A DNA stretch of 64,000 bases from positions 248,001 to 312,000 of the forward strand of contig NC_015707.1 in NCBI RefSeq assembly GCF_000217815.1, written 5' to 3'. Origin of the DNA: Pseudothermotoga thermarum DSM 5069 (GTDB lineage: Bacteria > Thermotogota > Thermotogae > Thermotogales > DSM-5069). The position numbers were made by a program, and so were the translations under genes. Positions 47,787 to 58,081 of the stretch are shown in pieces; positions within the stretch are counted from its first letter, which is position 1, and each line of letters opens with the position of its first letter. Under the pieces are notes generated by a model, which did no database searches, was not told the DNA's origin, and saw nothing but the letters and a program-made list of their open reading frames with translations.

Positions 47787-48944
47787 TCAAAAAGCTCGTT
47801 TGATAATTTCCAACAAATCCTCTTCAGAAAGCCTTTTAGGACTTTTTACAACAACACCCTTCATCGTCCTGTAAGAAGTCTTGGCTATCTGCGGAAGTTC
47901 TTCTTCCTTAAATCCAAGCGTTGAGAGCTTTGGATTCAAGTTGAACATATCTTGGAACATGTAAAGTTTTTCTATGAAAGTTTTTGCTGCCTTTTTCGTG
48001 TCCACAACATCGACGTTGAAAACGGCTTTTGCAAGATAAGCAAGTCTTTCACAGGTTTCTTCGAACATGTATTCCAAAAGGTATGGACCAGTTATGCAAA
48101 GTCCAAGGCCGTGCGCAAGCTCTGGGTGAAAGCCGCTTAAACCGTGTTCTATGGCATGGTTGGCGATGACTCCCGTTAAGGTTTCAGTTATCCCGGCCTC
48201 CGTGCTAGCCCAAGCAAGGTTTGTTCTAGCCTCAAGGTTTTTCCCGTCTTTGTAAGCAACGGGAAGATAAGTGACTATTCTTCTCATGGAATCAACGGCC
48301 AAAAGATCAGAATACGGATTTGCATCGATGTTCAAAAAAGCTTCAAGCGAATGGTAAAATGCGTCCATGGAAGTATAGGCAGTTTGATCGGAGGGCAAAG
48401 TTACCATAACCTCCGGATCAACTATTGAAATTTTTGGAAAGATCACATCATATCCTATACCAACTTTTTCATTCGTTTCAGGGTTTGTTATAACGGCAAA
48501 TGGATCAGCCTCGGTGCCTGTACCGTGTGTTGTTGGAATTGCAACTACAGGCAAGGCTTTGTCGGGTTTCTTTCCGCCTCCAACTGGTACGTAGTCCCAA
48601 AACTTTCCGCCCATGGCTGCGGTTATGGCTATGGCTTTTGCCGAATCGATGGGGCTGCCTCCGCCCAGTCCGATCACAAAGTCAACATTTTCACTCCTTG
48701 CTATCTTTGCTGCTTCATCCACGTGATCACTTATGGGATTGGGTTGGATTTTATCGTAAACTACAGCCTCGATTTCTGCCTTTTTCAAAAGGCTTATCAC
48801 TCTATCAAGCAGTCCTGTTTGCTTTGTGCTTTTTCTGCCCGTGACTATCATTGCTTTCTTTCCAAGGTTTGAAACAAGTTCTGGAAGCTTTTCCAGTGAA
48901 CCTACACCAAAGATAATCCTTGTTGGAAGATAAACGCTGAACAT
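47787..48944 (-). CDS. Iron-containing alcohol dehydrogenase
   Basis: A 385-aa group III alcohol dehydrogenase oxidising or making short alcohols or aldehydes with NAD(P)H. The cofactor loop GLGGGSPIDSAKA lies near residue 95-107 and PTTHGTGTEADPF follows. Metal ligands are in MDAFYHSLEAF and in ANHAIEHGLSGF with HPELAHGLGL. ATG 48944 (MFSVYLPTRIIFGVG) follows TAAGGAGGTGG; the longer frame to 49052 has no such site. Likely a redox-balancing enzyme of fermentation. It is the second gene of a pair with the SRPBCC gene, 13 bases apart. Confidence 0.93.
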   Translation of the reverse strand: MFSVYLPTRIIFGVGSLEKLPELVSNLGKKAMIVTGRKSTKQTGLLDRVISLLKKAEIEAVVYDKIQPNPISDHVDEAAKIARSENVDFVIGLGGGSPIDSAKAIAITAAMGGKFWDYVPVGGGKKPDKALPVVAIPTTHGTGTEADPFAVITNPETNEKVGIGYDVIFPKISIVDPEVMVTLPSDQTAYTSMDAFYHSLEAFLNIDANPYSDLLAVDSMRRIVTYLPVAYKDGKNLEARTNLAWASTEAGITETLTGVIANHAIEHGLSGFHPELAHGLGLCITGPYLLEYMFEETCERLAYLAKAVFNVDVVDTKKAAKTFIEKLYMFQDMFNLNPKLSTLGFKEEELPQIAKTSYRTMKGVVVKSPKRLSEEDLLEIIKRAF

Positions 48945-48957
48945 TTCGTCCACCTCC

Positions 48958-49401
48958 TTACAGCAGTATTTCACCCTTTTCGATGTAGATTTTAGCCAAG
49001 AGTAACATCTGTCCCCAACCGTATGCACATCCATAAGCGATTTGAAGTTCATCTTGGTTTTTGATTATAAGTCTATCTTCCACCCTTAGCCAAGTCCCAT
49101 TCTCGCCATCTGGTTGAAAAACCATTTTCACCTGCGATCTAAAACCATCTTCGTATTCGTACCACCAAAACTCCCAAAGCTTTTTATCGATTATCAAAAT
49201 TGTTATACCTTTATCTTCGACGATTTCTCCGTTGGTCAACCTCTTCCACCTAAAGTAAATCTGTCCCCCGTTTTTCAATTCCACTTTCATTCCGTCGGTG
49301 AACCACGGATCCCAACCATTTGGGTTAACAAAAGTTTTCCAAACTTTTTCCAAAGGAGCTTTGAAATATTCCACAAAAGTCATCTTGGGTATTTCTAGCA
49401 A
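48958..49401 (-). CDS. SRPBCC (AHSA1-like) family protein
   Basis: A 147-aa helix-grip fold protein. The AHSA1/START pattern is visible: FVEYFKAPLEKVWKTFVNPNGWDPWFTDG at the start, a beta run with FRWKRLTNGEIVEDKG, ILIIDKKLWEFWWYE, and a closing long helix (YGWGQMLLLAKIYIEKG). These bind hydrophobic ligands or act as co-chaperone-like modules. TTG 49401 follows AAAGGAAG and has no better rival upstream. No enzyme function can be given. Confidence 0.78.
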   Translation of the reverse strand: MLEIPKMTFVEYFKAPLEKVWKTFVNPNGWDPWFTDGMKVELKNGGQIYFRWKRLTNGEIVEDKGITILIIDKKLWEFWWYEYEDGFRSQVKMVFQPDGENGTWLRVEDRLIIKNQDELQIAYGCAYGWGQMLLLAKIYIEKGEILL

Positions 49402-49416
49402 GCTTTCGTCTTCCTT

Positions 49417-51972
49417 TCAATTTCTGTACATTACAAATGCACTGAGAGGTGTCAATAAGATTGTTCCTTGAACTTTATAAAGTACTTCTGCTCCGGCTTT
49501 GTAACCGTCGACGACTACATTCCATTCCCCTTCGGGGAGTTCAAAGGTTGTTTCTGTGACGTTTCCGTTGTAGATGACCAAAATATCCTTCCATTCATCA
49601 CCGTTTGCATGGTCTTTTATCAAGAAAGCAACGACTTTTCTTGGTGCTTCAAGAAATTCTAGGTGTTTTTTAATCTGCTCAGCCGTTCTCATTCTGAAAG
49701 CAGGGTGAGTTTTTCGAAGTTCTATAAGCCCTTTGTGGTACTCAAAGACATCGATGAACTGAGATTTTCTGGCGTAATCCAAAGCGTTCAGCGACAAAGG
49801 TGCGTTGTAAGAATTTCCGTTGAAGTTCTTAGTTCTGCAGAAATCTTGTCCGGCGTGTAAGAAAGGAACACCTTGAGAGGTCAAAATTATGGCAGCTGCG
49901 AGTTTTTGAGCGTTTTTCAGTTCTTCTTCAGTCCAACTTCTAGTTTTGTCCAGTTGAGCTGCCAGAACATTTTTGTCCCAGAAAGTATGATTGTCGTGGC
50001 ATTCAACGTAGTTTATAGTTTGTTCTGGGCTAAACGCAAAGTCTACTATCAACTTTCCATCGTAGTTTATGCTTCCAACAACACCTCGTTTTATTCTGTT
50101 TTCTCTGCCAACAGCACTCATTGCAAAGCCTTTTACGGAAACATCGAACACAGAACCTCTTATGGCATCCCTTATTCCGTCGTTGAAAACAGCTATCCTA
50201 GCGTCCATAAGGTTGTGTTTTCCAAACCTTGGACTTACGCCAAGACCTCCCCAAGGTTCTCCGTATATTATCACACTTGGGTTGATTTCTCTAAGTTTTT
50301 GCTCAACTAGCAGCATCGTTTCCCTGTCGATCAAACCCATCTGATCAAATCTGAATCCGTCCACGTGGTATTCTTTGACCCACCAAGTTACTGCATCCAA
50401 TATGAGTCTTCTCATCATCAACCTTTCGCTTGCCGTCGTATTCCCGCATCCACTTTCGTTCATATGCTGTCCCATTCTGTCTATTCGATAGTAATAATAA
50501 GGCACAGCTTGATCAAGCGGTGAAAGTTCCCCAACGCCGTATGTGTGTGGGAAAACAACATCGAGAATAACTCCTATGTTGTTATCGTGTAGAACTTTTA
50601 TCATTTGCTTTACCTCACGTATCCTTGCGTATGGATCAGCTGGGTTAAGGCTGTACATTCCCTCAGGTGTCATGTAAAGGTAAGGATCGTATCCCCAGTT
50701 GTAATGTTTTTCGAAATCTCTGTTAAACTCATCGCCAGTGTAAAAATCGTTTATCGGAAGTATGTGAACATGTGTCACACCAAGTTCCTTCAAATGTGCA
50801 AGTCCTGTTGTTACACCGTTTGGACCGCGAGTTTCTTCTTCCGTCAAACCGAGGTATGAAGCTTTGTTTACCACATTGCTAGTTGGCGAGCCAGTCATAT
50901 CGGCTATGTGAATTTCGTATATTATGGCATCAACGTAAGATTCGAGTTTTACAAAACTGTCTTTTTCCCAACCATCTGGATTGGTTTTTGAAAAATCGAT
51001 TATCACACTGTACCTTCCAGCAATCGAAACAGCTTTTGAGTAAGGATCGACGCCTTCGCGAACCTTTCCATAGCTGTGATATCTGTAACGGTAAAAGTAT
51101 CCATCCAAATTTCCATCAACTTTTGCATACCAAGCACCGTTTTCTATTCTTTTCATTGAAACAACTTTTTCAGGTTGGTTCTCATTCGGTAATCTGTATG
51201 GATTGTTTTCATCAGGTTTGTACAAAAGTAGTTCCACACTTTTACTGACCGGTGACCAAACATAGAACTCTGTGTAGTTTGGAGTGTATATGCAACCAAG
51301 CGGACCATCGTAGTAAAGTTTATCCAAAACTTCAACAGCGTAAACTCTTGCTTCTTTGAAACCCTCGATTTTCAAAAAGATATCGCGGCAAAGGTCTTCT
51401 TCTTTCAAAGGTTCAGCTAATTTTATCTGGAAATACCTTGTTTGATGGATATCTGTTGGATCTGCTTTTTGAACAAGCTTTATTGGGACAGGTTGATCGT
51501 CAACCAAAACGACGAATTTTTCTGCTTTTGTGGTGTCAACACTGTGAGTTGAATAGGCTTCAATAAGGTCAAAGTCCTTTAGCTTTGCAAAGAATACCCT
51601 TGGAGAAGTATCCGGTCTTTGCCTGTAGATTTCTTCCACCCCCTGCAAAATCCAAACTTCTGCAAATCCGTTTTCTATTTCTATAAAGCGATCTTTTGCG
51701 ACATCTTTCATGAGCCATTCTCCTAGTCTAACGATTATTCCAACCTTTGTCAAATCCATATCCAGAACAACCGTTGCTTTGACACCAAAATCATCACGTT
51801 CGGTGAACTGATAGCTTTTTCCTTCTTGCCCAATTGGTTCGACTGGCCATATCCAGAGGTTCCATCCTTCGTAATCCCCGTCAAACCTGTGGTAGTGAAC
51901 AACCAAGGTAGTCGAGGCGAACAGCGTTAAAACTGTACAAGTTATGACGATGAGTAAAAGTAGCCTTTTCAT
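49417..51972 (-). CDS. pulA: Type I pullulanase, secreted (GH13)
   Basis: An 851-aa alpha-1,6-glucan debranching enzyme. A signal peptide ([19 protein letters not shown]) is followed by a CBM41-like starch-binding domain ([19 protein letters not shown]), a CBM48 region and the GH13 barrel. The barrel has YNWGYDPY near residue 425 (the type I pullulanase signature), the nucleophile D543 in VDGFRFDQM, the acid/base E572 in YGEPWG, and [11 protein letters not shown] near 655. ATG 51972 follows GGGAGGCGAT; the first ATG at 51987 sits before that site. Size matches T. maritima PulA. Alone on its strand, not next to sugar transporters. Confidence 0.95.
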   Translation of the reverse strand: MKRLLLLIVITCTVLTLFASTTLVVHYHRFDGDYEGWNLWIWPVEPIGQEGKSYQFTERDDFGVKATVVLDMDLTKVGIIVRLGEWLMKDVAKDRFIEIENGFAEVWILQGVEEIYRQRPDTSPRVFFAKLKDFDLIEAYSTHSVDTTKAEKFVVLVDDQPVPIKLVQKADPTDIHQTRYFQIKLAEPLKEEDLCRDIFLKIEGFKEARVYAVEVLDKLYYDGPLGCIYTPNYTEFYVWSPVSKSVELLLYKPDENNPYRLPNENQPEKVVSMKRIENGAWYAKVDGNLDGYFYRYRYHSYGKVREGVDPYSKAVSIAGRYSVIIDFSKTNPDGWEKDSFVKLESYVDAIIYEIHIADMTGSPTSNVVNKASYLGLTEEETRGPNGVTTGLAHLKELGVTHVHILPINDFYTGDEFNRDFEKHYNWGYDPYLYMTPEGMYSLNPADPYARIREVKQMIKVLHDNNIGVILDVVFPHTYGVGELSPLDQAVPYYYYRIDRMGQHMNESGCGNTTASERLMMRRLILDAVTWWVKEYHVDGFRFDQMGLIDRETMLLVEQKLREINPSVIIYGEPWGGLGVSPRFGKHNLMDARIAVFNDGIRDAIRGSVFDVSVKGFAMSAVGRENRIKRGVVGSINYDGKLIVDFAFSPEQTINYVECHDNHTFWDKNVLAAQLDKTRSWTEEELKNAQKLAAAIILTSQGVPFLHAGQDFCRTKNFNGNSYNAPLSLNALDYARKSQFIDVFEYHKGLIELRKTHPAFRMRTAEQIKKHLEFLEAPRKVVAFLIKDHANGDEWKDILVIYNGNVTETTFELPEGEWNVVVDGYKAGAEVLYKVQGTILLTPLSAFVMYRN

Positions 51973-52092
51973 CCTATCGCCTCCCAAAAAATTATTGTAT
52001 CATTTTTTAGCTTTTATCTTCACAATTTTGTCACCGTTTTGATCTGCTTGTGTTGTGATAATAATTAAAAACCATTGAAGGAGGTGAAGTTT

Positions 52093-53655
52093 GTGGAAGG
52101 TACTCTTTGGGCGATTGTTCCGCCTTTGGTGGCGATTGTACTGTGCTTTGTAACTAAAAACGTTTTGCTGTCGCTTTTTGTCGGTATATTCACTGGAGGA
52201 CTTTTACTCAACTCTTTCAATCCAATAACCGCCGTGGGTTATTCTTTGGAAAAGATTGTCCAGTCCATCGCTGATGAATGGAGCGTAAAACTTTTGCTTT
52301 TCAACCTCATGATGGGAGCCGGAATAGCTTTCATATGGAAACTTGGTGGAAGCAAAGCTTTGGCGGATTGGGCGAGAAATAAGATAAAAACACGTCGAGC
52401 AGCAGAGGTTTGGGCTTGGTTGCTTGGAATAGTTGTTTTCTTCAACGATTACATAAACGCCGCAATCGTTGGGAATGTCACAAGAGATATATTCGAGGAA
52501 CACAAGATATCCAAGGAAAAGCTTGCTTATATTTTGGATTCAACGGCAGCGCCAGTTGCAACGTTTTTCATCTCCGATTGGATAGCTTACCAGCTTGCGA
52601 TGATTCAAAGTGGACTTGAACAAGCAGGTATCAGCGATGTTTCCCCGCTTGTCGCTTTTTTGAAAAGTATTCCATTCAATTTCTACTGTATCTTCACAAT
52701 TGCTTTTGTAGGTATAATAGCGATCGGTCGATGGGATTTTGGAGCAATGTTGAAAGCAGAATATAGATCACAGAGGTTTGGAAAAACCTCAAGAGATGGG
52801 GCTTCACCCATGTTGAATGTGGATTTCGAGCTTGGAAAGCCTAAGGAAACAAAGCCAATGATAAAAACTTTTGTTCTTCCAATACTTGCTCTGATTGTTG
52901 TCACCGTTGTTGGTTTTTATTACACCGGTGCCAAAGTTGGAGGAGAAAGTCTTATAGAAATACTAGGGAATTCCGACGCAGCAACGGCGCTACTTTGGGG
53001 TGCCTTTGCCATGACGATAACCGGCGTGGCAATAGCTTTGGTTTACAAATTGATGGATTTGGCAGAGACAATGAAAACAATTTTAGAAGGTTTCAAGTTG
53101 ATGCTTCTTGCCTGCGCGATCTTGGTGCTTGCATGGTCAATCGGGGCAGTTACAAAGGATATGAAACTTGCCGATGCGGTGGTTTCAACGGTTGGTGAGC
53201 AAGCTTCCTTTGCGGTTGTGCCAGCGATTATTTTCTTGGTTGGCATGTTTATTTCCTTTGCAACCGGAACAAGCTGGGGAACAATGGCGATATTAACGCC
53301 AATAGCAATTCCAATAGCTTACAAAATTACGGGCGATGCTATGCTTTCGGCTTCGGTTATGGCTGGTGTGGTTTTTGCCGGTGCGATTTTTGGTGATCAC
53401 TGTTCCCCAATTTCTGATACAACCGTTCTTGCTTCGATTTTTGCTGGAAGCGATCACATGGACCATGTGAACACACAATTTCCGTATGCTTTGACCACGG
53501 CGTTTGTTGCATTGGTTTTATACTTGGTGTATGGATTTTTCAAAATTTCTCCGTTTGTTCTGCTTCCGGTGGGAATAGTACTGCTTATTCTCATAGCCAG
53601 ATATTTGCACAAACGAGATCTGAGCAAGTTAAAAAGCATTTTGGAGCGGGCATGA
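52093..53655 (+). CDS. Na+/H+ antiporter, NhaC family
   Basis: A 520-aa membrane protein with about 12-13 helices. NhaC-family signatures: the intramembrane FGDHCSPISDTTVL near residue 440, AGSDHMDHVNTQFPYAL after it, and ATGTSWGTMAILTPIAIP. It exchanges Na+ for H+ (some members take malate/lactate instead). GTG 52093 is chosen, 6-7 bases from GGAGGTG; the open frame goes to TTG 52075. A lone gene. It would link Na+ homeostasis to the Na+-type ATP synthase, by inference. Confidence 0.88.
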   Translation: MEGTLWAIVPPLVAIVLCFVTKNVLLSLFVGIFTGGLLLNSFNPITAVGYSLEKIVQSIADEWSVKLLLFNLMMGAGIAFIWKLGGSKALADWARNKIKTRRAAEVWAWLLGIVVFFNDYINAAIVGNVTRDIFEEHKISKEKLAYILDSTAAPVATFFISDWIAYQLAMIQSGLEQAGISDVSPLVAFLKSIPFNFYCIFTIAFVGIIAIGRWDFGAMLKAEYRSQRFGKTSRDGASPMLNVDFELGKPKETKPMIKTFVLPILALIVVTVVGFYYTGAKVGGESLIEILGNSDAATALLWGAFAMTITGVAIALVYKLMDLAETMKTILEGFKLMLLACAILVLAWSIGAVTKDMKLADAVVSTVGEQASFAVVPAIIFLVGMFISFATGTSWGTMAILTPIAIPIAYKITGDAMLSASVMAGVVFAGAIFGDHCSPISDTTVLASIFAGSDHMDHVNTQFPYALTTAFVALVLYLVYGFFKISPFVLLPVGIVLLILIARYLHKRDLSKLKSILERA

Positions 53656-53667
53656 GCCCGCTTCGTT

Positions 53668-54650
53668 TTATTTGAAAAACTCGATGTTTTTCAAGAAAAT
53701 TGAAAAGATCTTTGGATCGAAATGTCCCTGATCTTCCTTCATTATTTTCACGGCTTTCTCAAAGCTATAAGCTGGTCGATAGTATCTATCGCAAGTTAAC
53801 GCATCGAAAACATCTGCAATTGCAACTATTCTTGCCGCTATTGGTATTTGATCTTTCACCATGTTTGATGGATAACCCTTTCCATCCCATCTTTCATGGT
53901 GGTACTTGATCACTTCATATGTCGTGAAAATTAACTCTCCTGCAAAGTTTGATCTAACTAAATCTTGAAAAATTTCCGCGCCTAGTGTGGTGTGCTTTTT
54001 TATTTCTTCAAATTCTTCTTCAGTTAACTTACCAGATTTTCGAAGAATAGCATCTGGTATCAAAAGCTTGCCTATGTCGTGCAAAAAAGCTGCCAAACCA
54101 ATTTTTCCAAGCATTTCCCTTGGTAGTAAGCCTTCCTCAACACACAGCTGAGCTAAGATCAGAGAATATTTTCTAACGTTTCTCATGTGGTTAAAAAGCT
54201 GTATATCACGGTGTTTGATTATCTTTACCAAAAGATCCAAGTAAAAATTCTGTGGAATTTGGCAAATTTCTTGATGTTCTTTGAGAATTTCTTTCACGTG
54301 ATCAAAACCGCTTACGACTTCATCCACACTTAAGTTAAGAAAGAATTTTCTATTTTGATCGTTTGTAACAACAACGATGAGTGGATAAATGGAAGAAGGA
54401 AAGATATTTTTTAATTTCCCAACAACTTCTTTAAGGTCTTCAACCAACAATCCGTTTTTTGCATCTAAAACAATTGCGCTGTAATTAAGAGCCTCGCGCC
54501 GCAGAATACCATATGCTGTTTCTACGTTCGAGACTATCTCGACAGGGCGTCTTTGAGCATTTCAAAATCTAAATCCGTTGAAGCTGTTTTTTCTTTTGTG
54601 ATAAGCAAAATTTTGCATTGGTTAGGGTAATTGAAATAAAGCTTATCCAT
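53668..54650 (-). pseudogene. HD-GYP protein with frameshifted N-terminal receiver-like domain
   Basis: The intact part (TTG 54450 down to 53668, 260 aa) ends in a full HD-GYP domain: AFLHDIGKLL, KKHTTLGAEIF, YHHERWDGKGYPSN and IVAIADVFDALTCDR, the layout of cyclic-di-GMP phosphodiesterases. Upstream in the same frame to 54561 lies receiver-like sequence (NYSAIVLDAKNG). Its beginning is in another frame: ATG 54650 with AGAGG upstream reads KILLITKEKTASTDLDFEML, then meets a stop at 54534. One base lost or gained near 54540-54565 accounts for this. Both frames stay otherwise open, so it is a recent pseudogene, a sequencing error, or a frameshift used in expression. Confidence 0.75.
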
Positions 54651-54899
54651 CTATGAACCTCTTAATTTTCTAACTAATAAGCTTGCATATAAAAATTGAA
54701 TTAGCATTAATTTCCCTTTACAAGAATAAGCTTTGATTTAGATCTTTCGGTAGAAAATTTTTATTAAATTTGAAAAATAAAACATTTTGCCAACCCAAAA
54801 AAGAGTGCGGATAGGGAAAAGTTAGAAATCAAACATTGATGAGCTTTCTTCTTTTTTTATTTTTTTCTCTTAACATTCTTTTAACAACAAAAACTAAAA
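54651..54899. other. AT-rich intergenic stretch
   Basis: No coding frame with a start and ribosome site on either strand. The stretch is strongly AT-rich with T-runs near 54850-54870 (CTTCTTTTTTTATTTTTTTC on the plus strand). The hairpin at its left edge belongs to the symporter terminator. Promoter elements for the HD-GYP gene may be here (TATTAG/TAATTC-like patches), but none is convincing. Confidence 0.45.
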
Positions 54900-54921
54900 G
54901 CCACCCTGCGTTTTGGGTGGC
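54900..54921 (-). terminator. Terminator of the sodium:solute symporter gene
   Basis: GCCACCC and GGGTGGC form a 7-bp stem around an 8-base loop. On the minus strand it is followed by TTTTAGTTTTTG. It lies 23 bases after the symporter stop at 54945. Confidence 0.8.
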
Positions 54922-54944
54922 AAAGCGTCTTAATAACGGGAAAA

Positions 54945-56243
54945 TCACTTAACCATTTTCAAAGTTATCCAGCTTATCAAAAAGTTGATGACAAAGCCGA
55001 TGATGGAATACATCTTGTTGTTGAAAAGCAGAGAAAGAATCCCAAAACTAACACCAACAAGGAATGGTACCAAAAGAATGGGTTTTTCGACCTTCTTGTT
55101 TTCCATAAGAAGAACAGTTGTGATGGGAACAATCGCTGGTACATAAAGAGAGTAAACGTTCAAAAGAAGCGGAATTATGTTTAACCTTCCAAGTGCTATG
55201 AGCAAAGAAAATGTTCCGACAACAGCTATCCAAATCTGTATTGCCTTTGAGTCCTTCTTTTTCAAAATGTCGTTTTGAATTATCGTTGAAGCAGTTAGCA
55301 AAGTGGTGTCAGCTGAAGAGATAACTGCCGATAGAAGCCCGAAAGATCCAATCAAAAGTCCTATTTTTCCAAGCTTTTTTTCGATCATTCTCAAAAGTAC
55401 TGCACCGCTTCCTGGAGCAACCTCCGGTGTCTTTACACCAAGCCAGGTTATGGCGATCGCAATTGGAACAAGACTTATTGCCGACAAAAAGATTGCGTTT
55501 TTTGCTTTTTTGGCATCCTTGGCGCACAGAACTCTTGAGAACATATCAGGTCCAACAAAGTAAGCTGCTCCTGTGAGAAAAACGTATTCCAAAAGGTTTC
55601 TAACGGTGAACTTGTCGTTCAAAAATTCAAAAGTTGTTTGATGGAAAGATTTGTCGCCAAACCAAGCGAAAAATGGCACAAAAATGCTTCCAAGGAGAAT
55701 TAAAAACTGCCATTTGTCGGTTGCAAAGACGGAAAGCTGTCCACCTATCATCGTGTAAAAAATCGTGGCGATTGCTCCAACCATTGTAAACAGCCTTGGA
55801 TCGGTGATCCCAACAAGTGATTGGAAAATAACCCCCATCGCTTTGAACTGCGCAGCCACTATTCCAACCCAGGAAATAACTATGACAAAGGCGGCGGCAA
55901 GTGCAATCGATGGATGAGTCAAATTTTGAATAAGCTCGATTATCGTTGTGGCGTTGCTTTGTCTAACTTTTTCTGTTAACAACAAACCTTGGAGCATCAA
56001 ACCTATTGAACCGACTGCGAGCCACCAAAAGGCAGGCCAACCTGTACTCGCTGCCGAAGAAGGCAAGCCTATAACAACCGATGAACCAATACAAGTGGCA
56101 AGAATCGAAAACCAAACCGCTGTTGTGGTTTGCCTTCTTCCAGCCACGGTGAAATCTTCGTAGGTTTTAAGCTGACTTCGTTTTGCAACGGCGATTGAAA
56201 CGAAAAATATCCAGTAGATGGAAAGAAGAAGTACCGCTGTCAA
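54945..56243 (-). CDS. Sodium:solute symporter (SSS family)
   Basis: A 432-aa membrane carrier. Twelve or so helices; the Na+/substrate region in helices 1 and 5-8 is seen as YEDFTVAGRRQTTTAVWFSILATCIGSS (in two pieces), GSFGLLSAVISSADTTLLTAS with the sodium-binding SSADT, and FSRVLCAKDAKKAK. Substrate not predictable; the family takes sugars, amino acids, pantothenate and others. TTG 56243 lies 6 bases from AGAGGTG; GTG 56252 is inside it. Shorter than PutP (about 500). Confidence 0.87.
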   Translation of the reverse strand: MTAVLLLSIYWIFFVSIAVAKRSQLKTYEDFTVAGRRQTTTAVWFSILATCIGSSVVIGLPSSAASTGWPAFWWLAVGSIGLMLQGLLLTEKVRQSNATTIIELIQNLTHPSIALAAAFVIVISWVGIVAAQFKAMGVIFQSLVGITDPRLFTMVGAIATIFYTMIGGQLSVFATDKWQFLILLGSIFVPFFAWFGDKSFHQTTFEFLNDKFTVRNLLEYVFLTGAAYFVGPDMFSRVLCAKDAKKAKNAIFLSAISLVPIAIAITWLGVKTPEVAPGSGAVLLRMIEKKLGKIGLLIGSFGLLSAVISSADTTLLTASTIIQNDILKKKDSKAIQIWIAVVGTFSLLIALGRLNIIPLLLNVYSLYVPAIVPITTVLLMENKKVEKPILLVPFLVGVSFGILSLLFNNKMYSIIGFVINFLISWITLKMVK

Positions 56244-56309
56244 AGCAATCACCTCTTTGTTGATCCTACAAACTTAGCTTTGAGAAGTTTATACGGGGAA
56301 GTTACAGAG

Positions 56310-58025
56310 TCATGAAGCAAACTGGATTTGATAGAGTTTGTAATAAACCCCTCGTTTGGCAAGAAGTTGGTTGTGACTACCGATCTCTGCGATTTTTCCA
56401 TCGTGTATTACAACTATCCTGTCGGCATTTCGGACTGTTGACAACCTGTGAGCGATCATTATAACTGTTTTCTCCTTTGCCAACTCTTTAACTGCTTGTT
56501 CAATCAAAGACTCTGTTTGAACGTCAATGTTGCTGGTTGCTTCATCCAAAATGAGTATTTTTGCGTCGAATAAAACCGCCCGTGCGAGGGCTATCAACTG
56601 CCGTTCACCTGAAGAAAGCGTCGAACCTCTTTCGATTATCTTCGTGTAAAGACCGTCTGGAAGCTTGTTTATTATTTCAAGTGCATGAACTTTTTTCAAA
56701 GCTTCGATAACCTGCTTTTCAGAATAAGTTTCATCGAAAAGCCTGATATTGTCAAGAATTGTTCCTGAAAACAGTATGACATCCTGTGGAACCGCTGAAA
56801 TTTGCTTTCTGATCTTTCTCAGATCGTAATCAAAGAGATTTTTTCCGTCTATCAATATCCTTCCCTTCTGAGGAACGTAGAGACCGTTTATCAAATTCAT
56901 CAAAGAAGTCTTTCCAGCACCTGTTTCTCCGACGATCGCAGTCAATTCACCTGGTTTGAATGATATGCTTATATCCTTCAAAACCCATCTTTCGTTGTCG
57001 TAGCTGAACCAAACGTTTTCAAATTCTACAAATCCTGCTTTTATCGTATCAGTGTCGTTTGGATTACCAAGGTTTTCAACAGGTTCATCCATCATAGTAA
57101 AGATCTTCTCGCATGATGCAGCGGTGTTTTGAATTATATCGTACTTTTCCGACAAATCTCCTATAGGTCTCATGAAGGTATCAACATAGGCTATGAAGGC
57201 GTAAAGTTCTCCAAACTGTATGGTTCCCCGTATTATGTACCTAGCCCCAAACCATATGATGGTGCTTATAGCAAGGTAGTGAATAAAATCGATCAGTGGT
57301 CTGAAAATACCAAAGACGTAAAGTTGCTTCATCATCGATTTGTACAAATCTTTATTTACACCATCGAATTCTTTGGATTTGTAACTTTCGGCTTGAAAGA
57401 GTTTTATAACACTCATCCCTGCGATATGCTCGGCAAGGTAAGCGTTGACCCTTGCAAGGTTTGTTCTCACTTCTTTGTAGGCTTTTAAATCAAAATATCT
57501 GAACAGAACCATCGATACAACTATCATTGGAAAAATAAAACTGACGTTTGTAAACAACCTTTGACTGAGCCTGTACATGAAGAAAACGGCGCCAGCCAAC
57601 AAGAACACATCCTTAACCATTGCGGTTATAACCGTCGAAAAGAATTCTTGAACATTCTGGGTGTCGTTCACTATCCTTGTAGTTATCCTTCCGGATGGAT
57701 TTTTATCGAAAAAGGACATAGGAAGGTTTAAAACAACTTTGTAAAAGTCACTTCTTAGATCGTAGACGATTTTGTTTCCAAGATAAGCCGTGATGTAAGT
57801 TGTTGTGTATCCAAGGAGAAATTGCAAACCAAAAATAGCCAAAAGCATCATCGAAATAGTTGTTAATCCGCTCAGTCTTTCAAGTTGGGTTAAATTTGGA
57901 TTGTTTATGAAAGAGTCTATCGCCTTTCGAATGAGTTGAGGCGGAAGCAAATCAACAATAGCAGAAACAAGAACCAAGATTATGGCTATGACAAAGATCC
58001 AAAAATATGGTTTGGCGTATTTCAA
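56310..58025 (-). CDS. ABC exporter half-transporter (membrane plus ATPase domain)
   Basis: A 571-575 aa protein with six membrane helices in residues 1-310 (type I exporter fold) and a nucleotide-binding domain: Walker A GETGAGKTSL, Q-loop AVPQDVILFSG, signature LSSGERQLIALARA, Walker B ILILDEATS, H-loop IAHRLSTVR. All catalytic residues are intact. It acts as a homodimer or with a partner; no second half-transporter is adjacent. Start: TTG 58025 is the first ordinary codon, but homology-like sequence KRLLKYAKPY begins four codons earlier at ATA 58037, 3 bases after GGGGTGAAGG. So a rare ATA start is possible. Drug, lipid or peptide efflux are candidate roles. Confidence 0.88.
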   Translation of the reverse strand: MKYAKPYFWIFVIAIILVLVSAIVDLLPPQLIRKAIDSFINNPNLTQLERLSGLTTISMMLLAIFGLQFLLGYTTTYITAYLGNKIVYDLRSDFYKVVLNLPMSFFDKNPSGRITTRIVNDTQNVQEFFSTVITAMVKDVFLLAGAVFFMYRLSQRLFTNVSFIFPMIVVSMVLFRYFDLKAYKEVRTNLARVNAYLAEHIAGMSVIKLFQAESYKSKEFDGVNKDLYKSMMKQLYVFGIFRPLIDFIHYLAISTIIWFGARYIIRGTIQFGELYAFIAYVDTFMRPIGDLSEKYDIIQNTAASCEKIFTMMDEPVENLGNPNDTDTIKAGFVEFENVWFSYDNERWVLKDISISFKPGELTAIVGETGAGKTSLMNLINGLYVPQKGRILIDGKNLFDYDLRKIRKQISAVPQDVILFSGTILDNIRLFDETYSEKQVIEALKKVHALEIINKLPDGLYTKIIERGSTLSSGERQLIALARAVLFDAKILILDEATSNIDVQTESLIEQAVKELAKEKTVIMIAHRLSTVRNADRIVVIHDGKIAEIGSHNQLLAKRGVYYKLYQIQFAS

Positions 58026-58081
58026 AAGGCGTTTTATGTTCCTTCACCCCTTAAAAGTAGTTAGGCTCACGAATTATTGTA

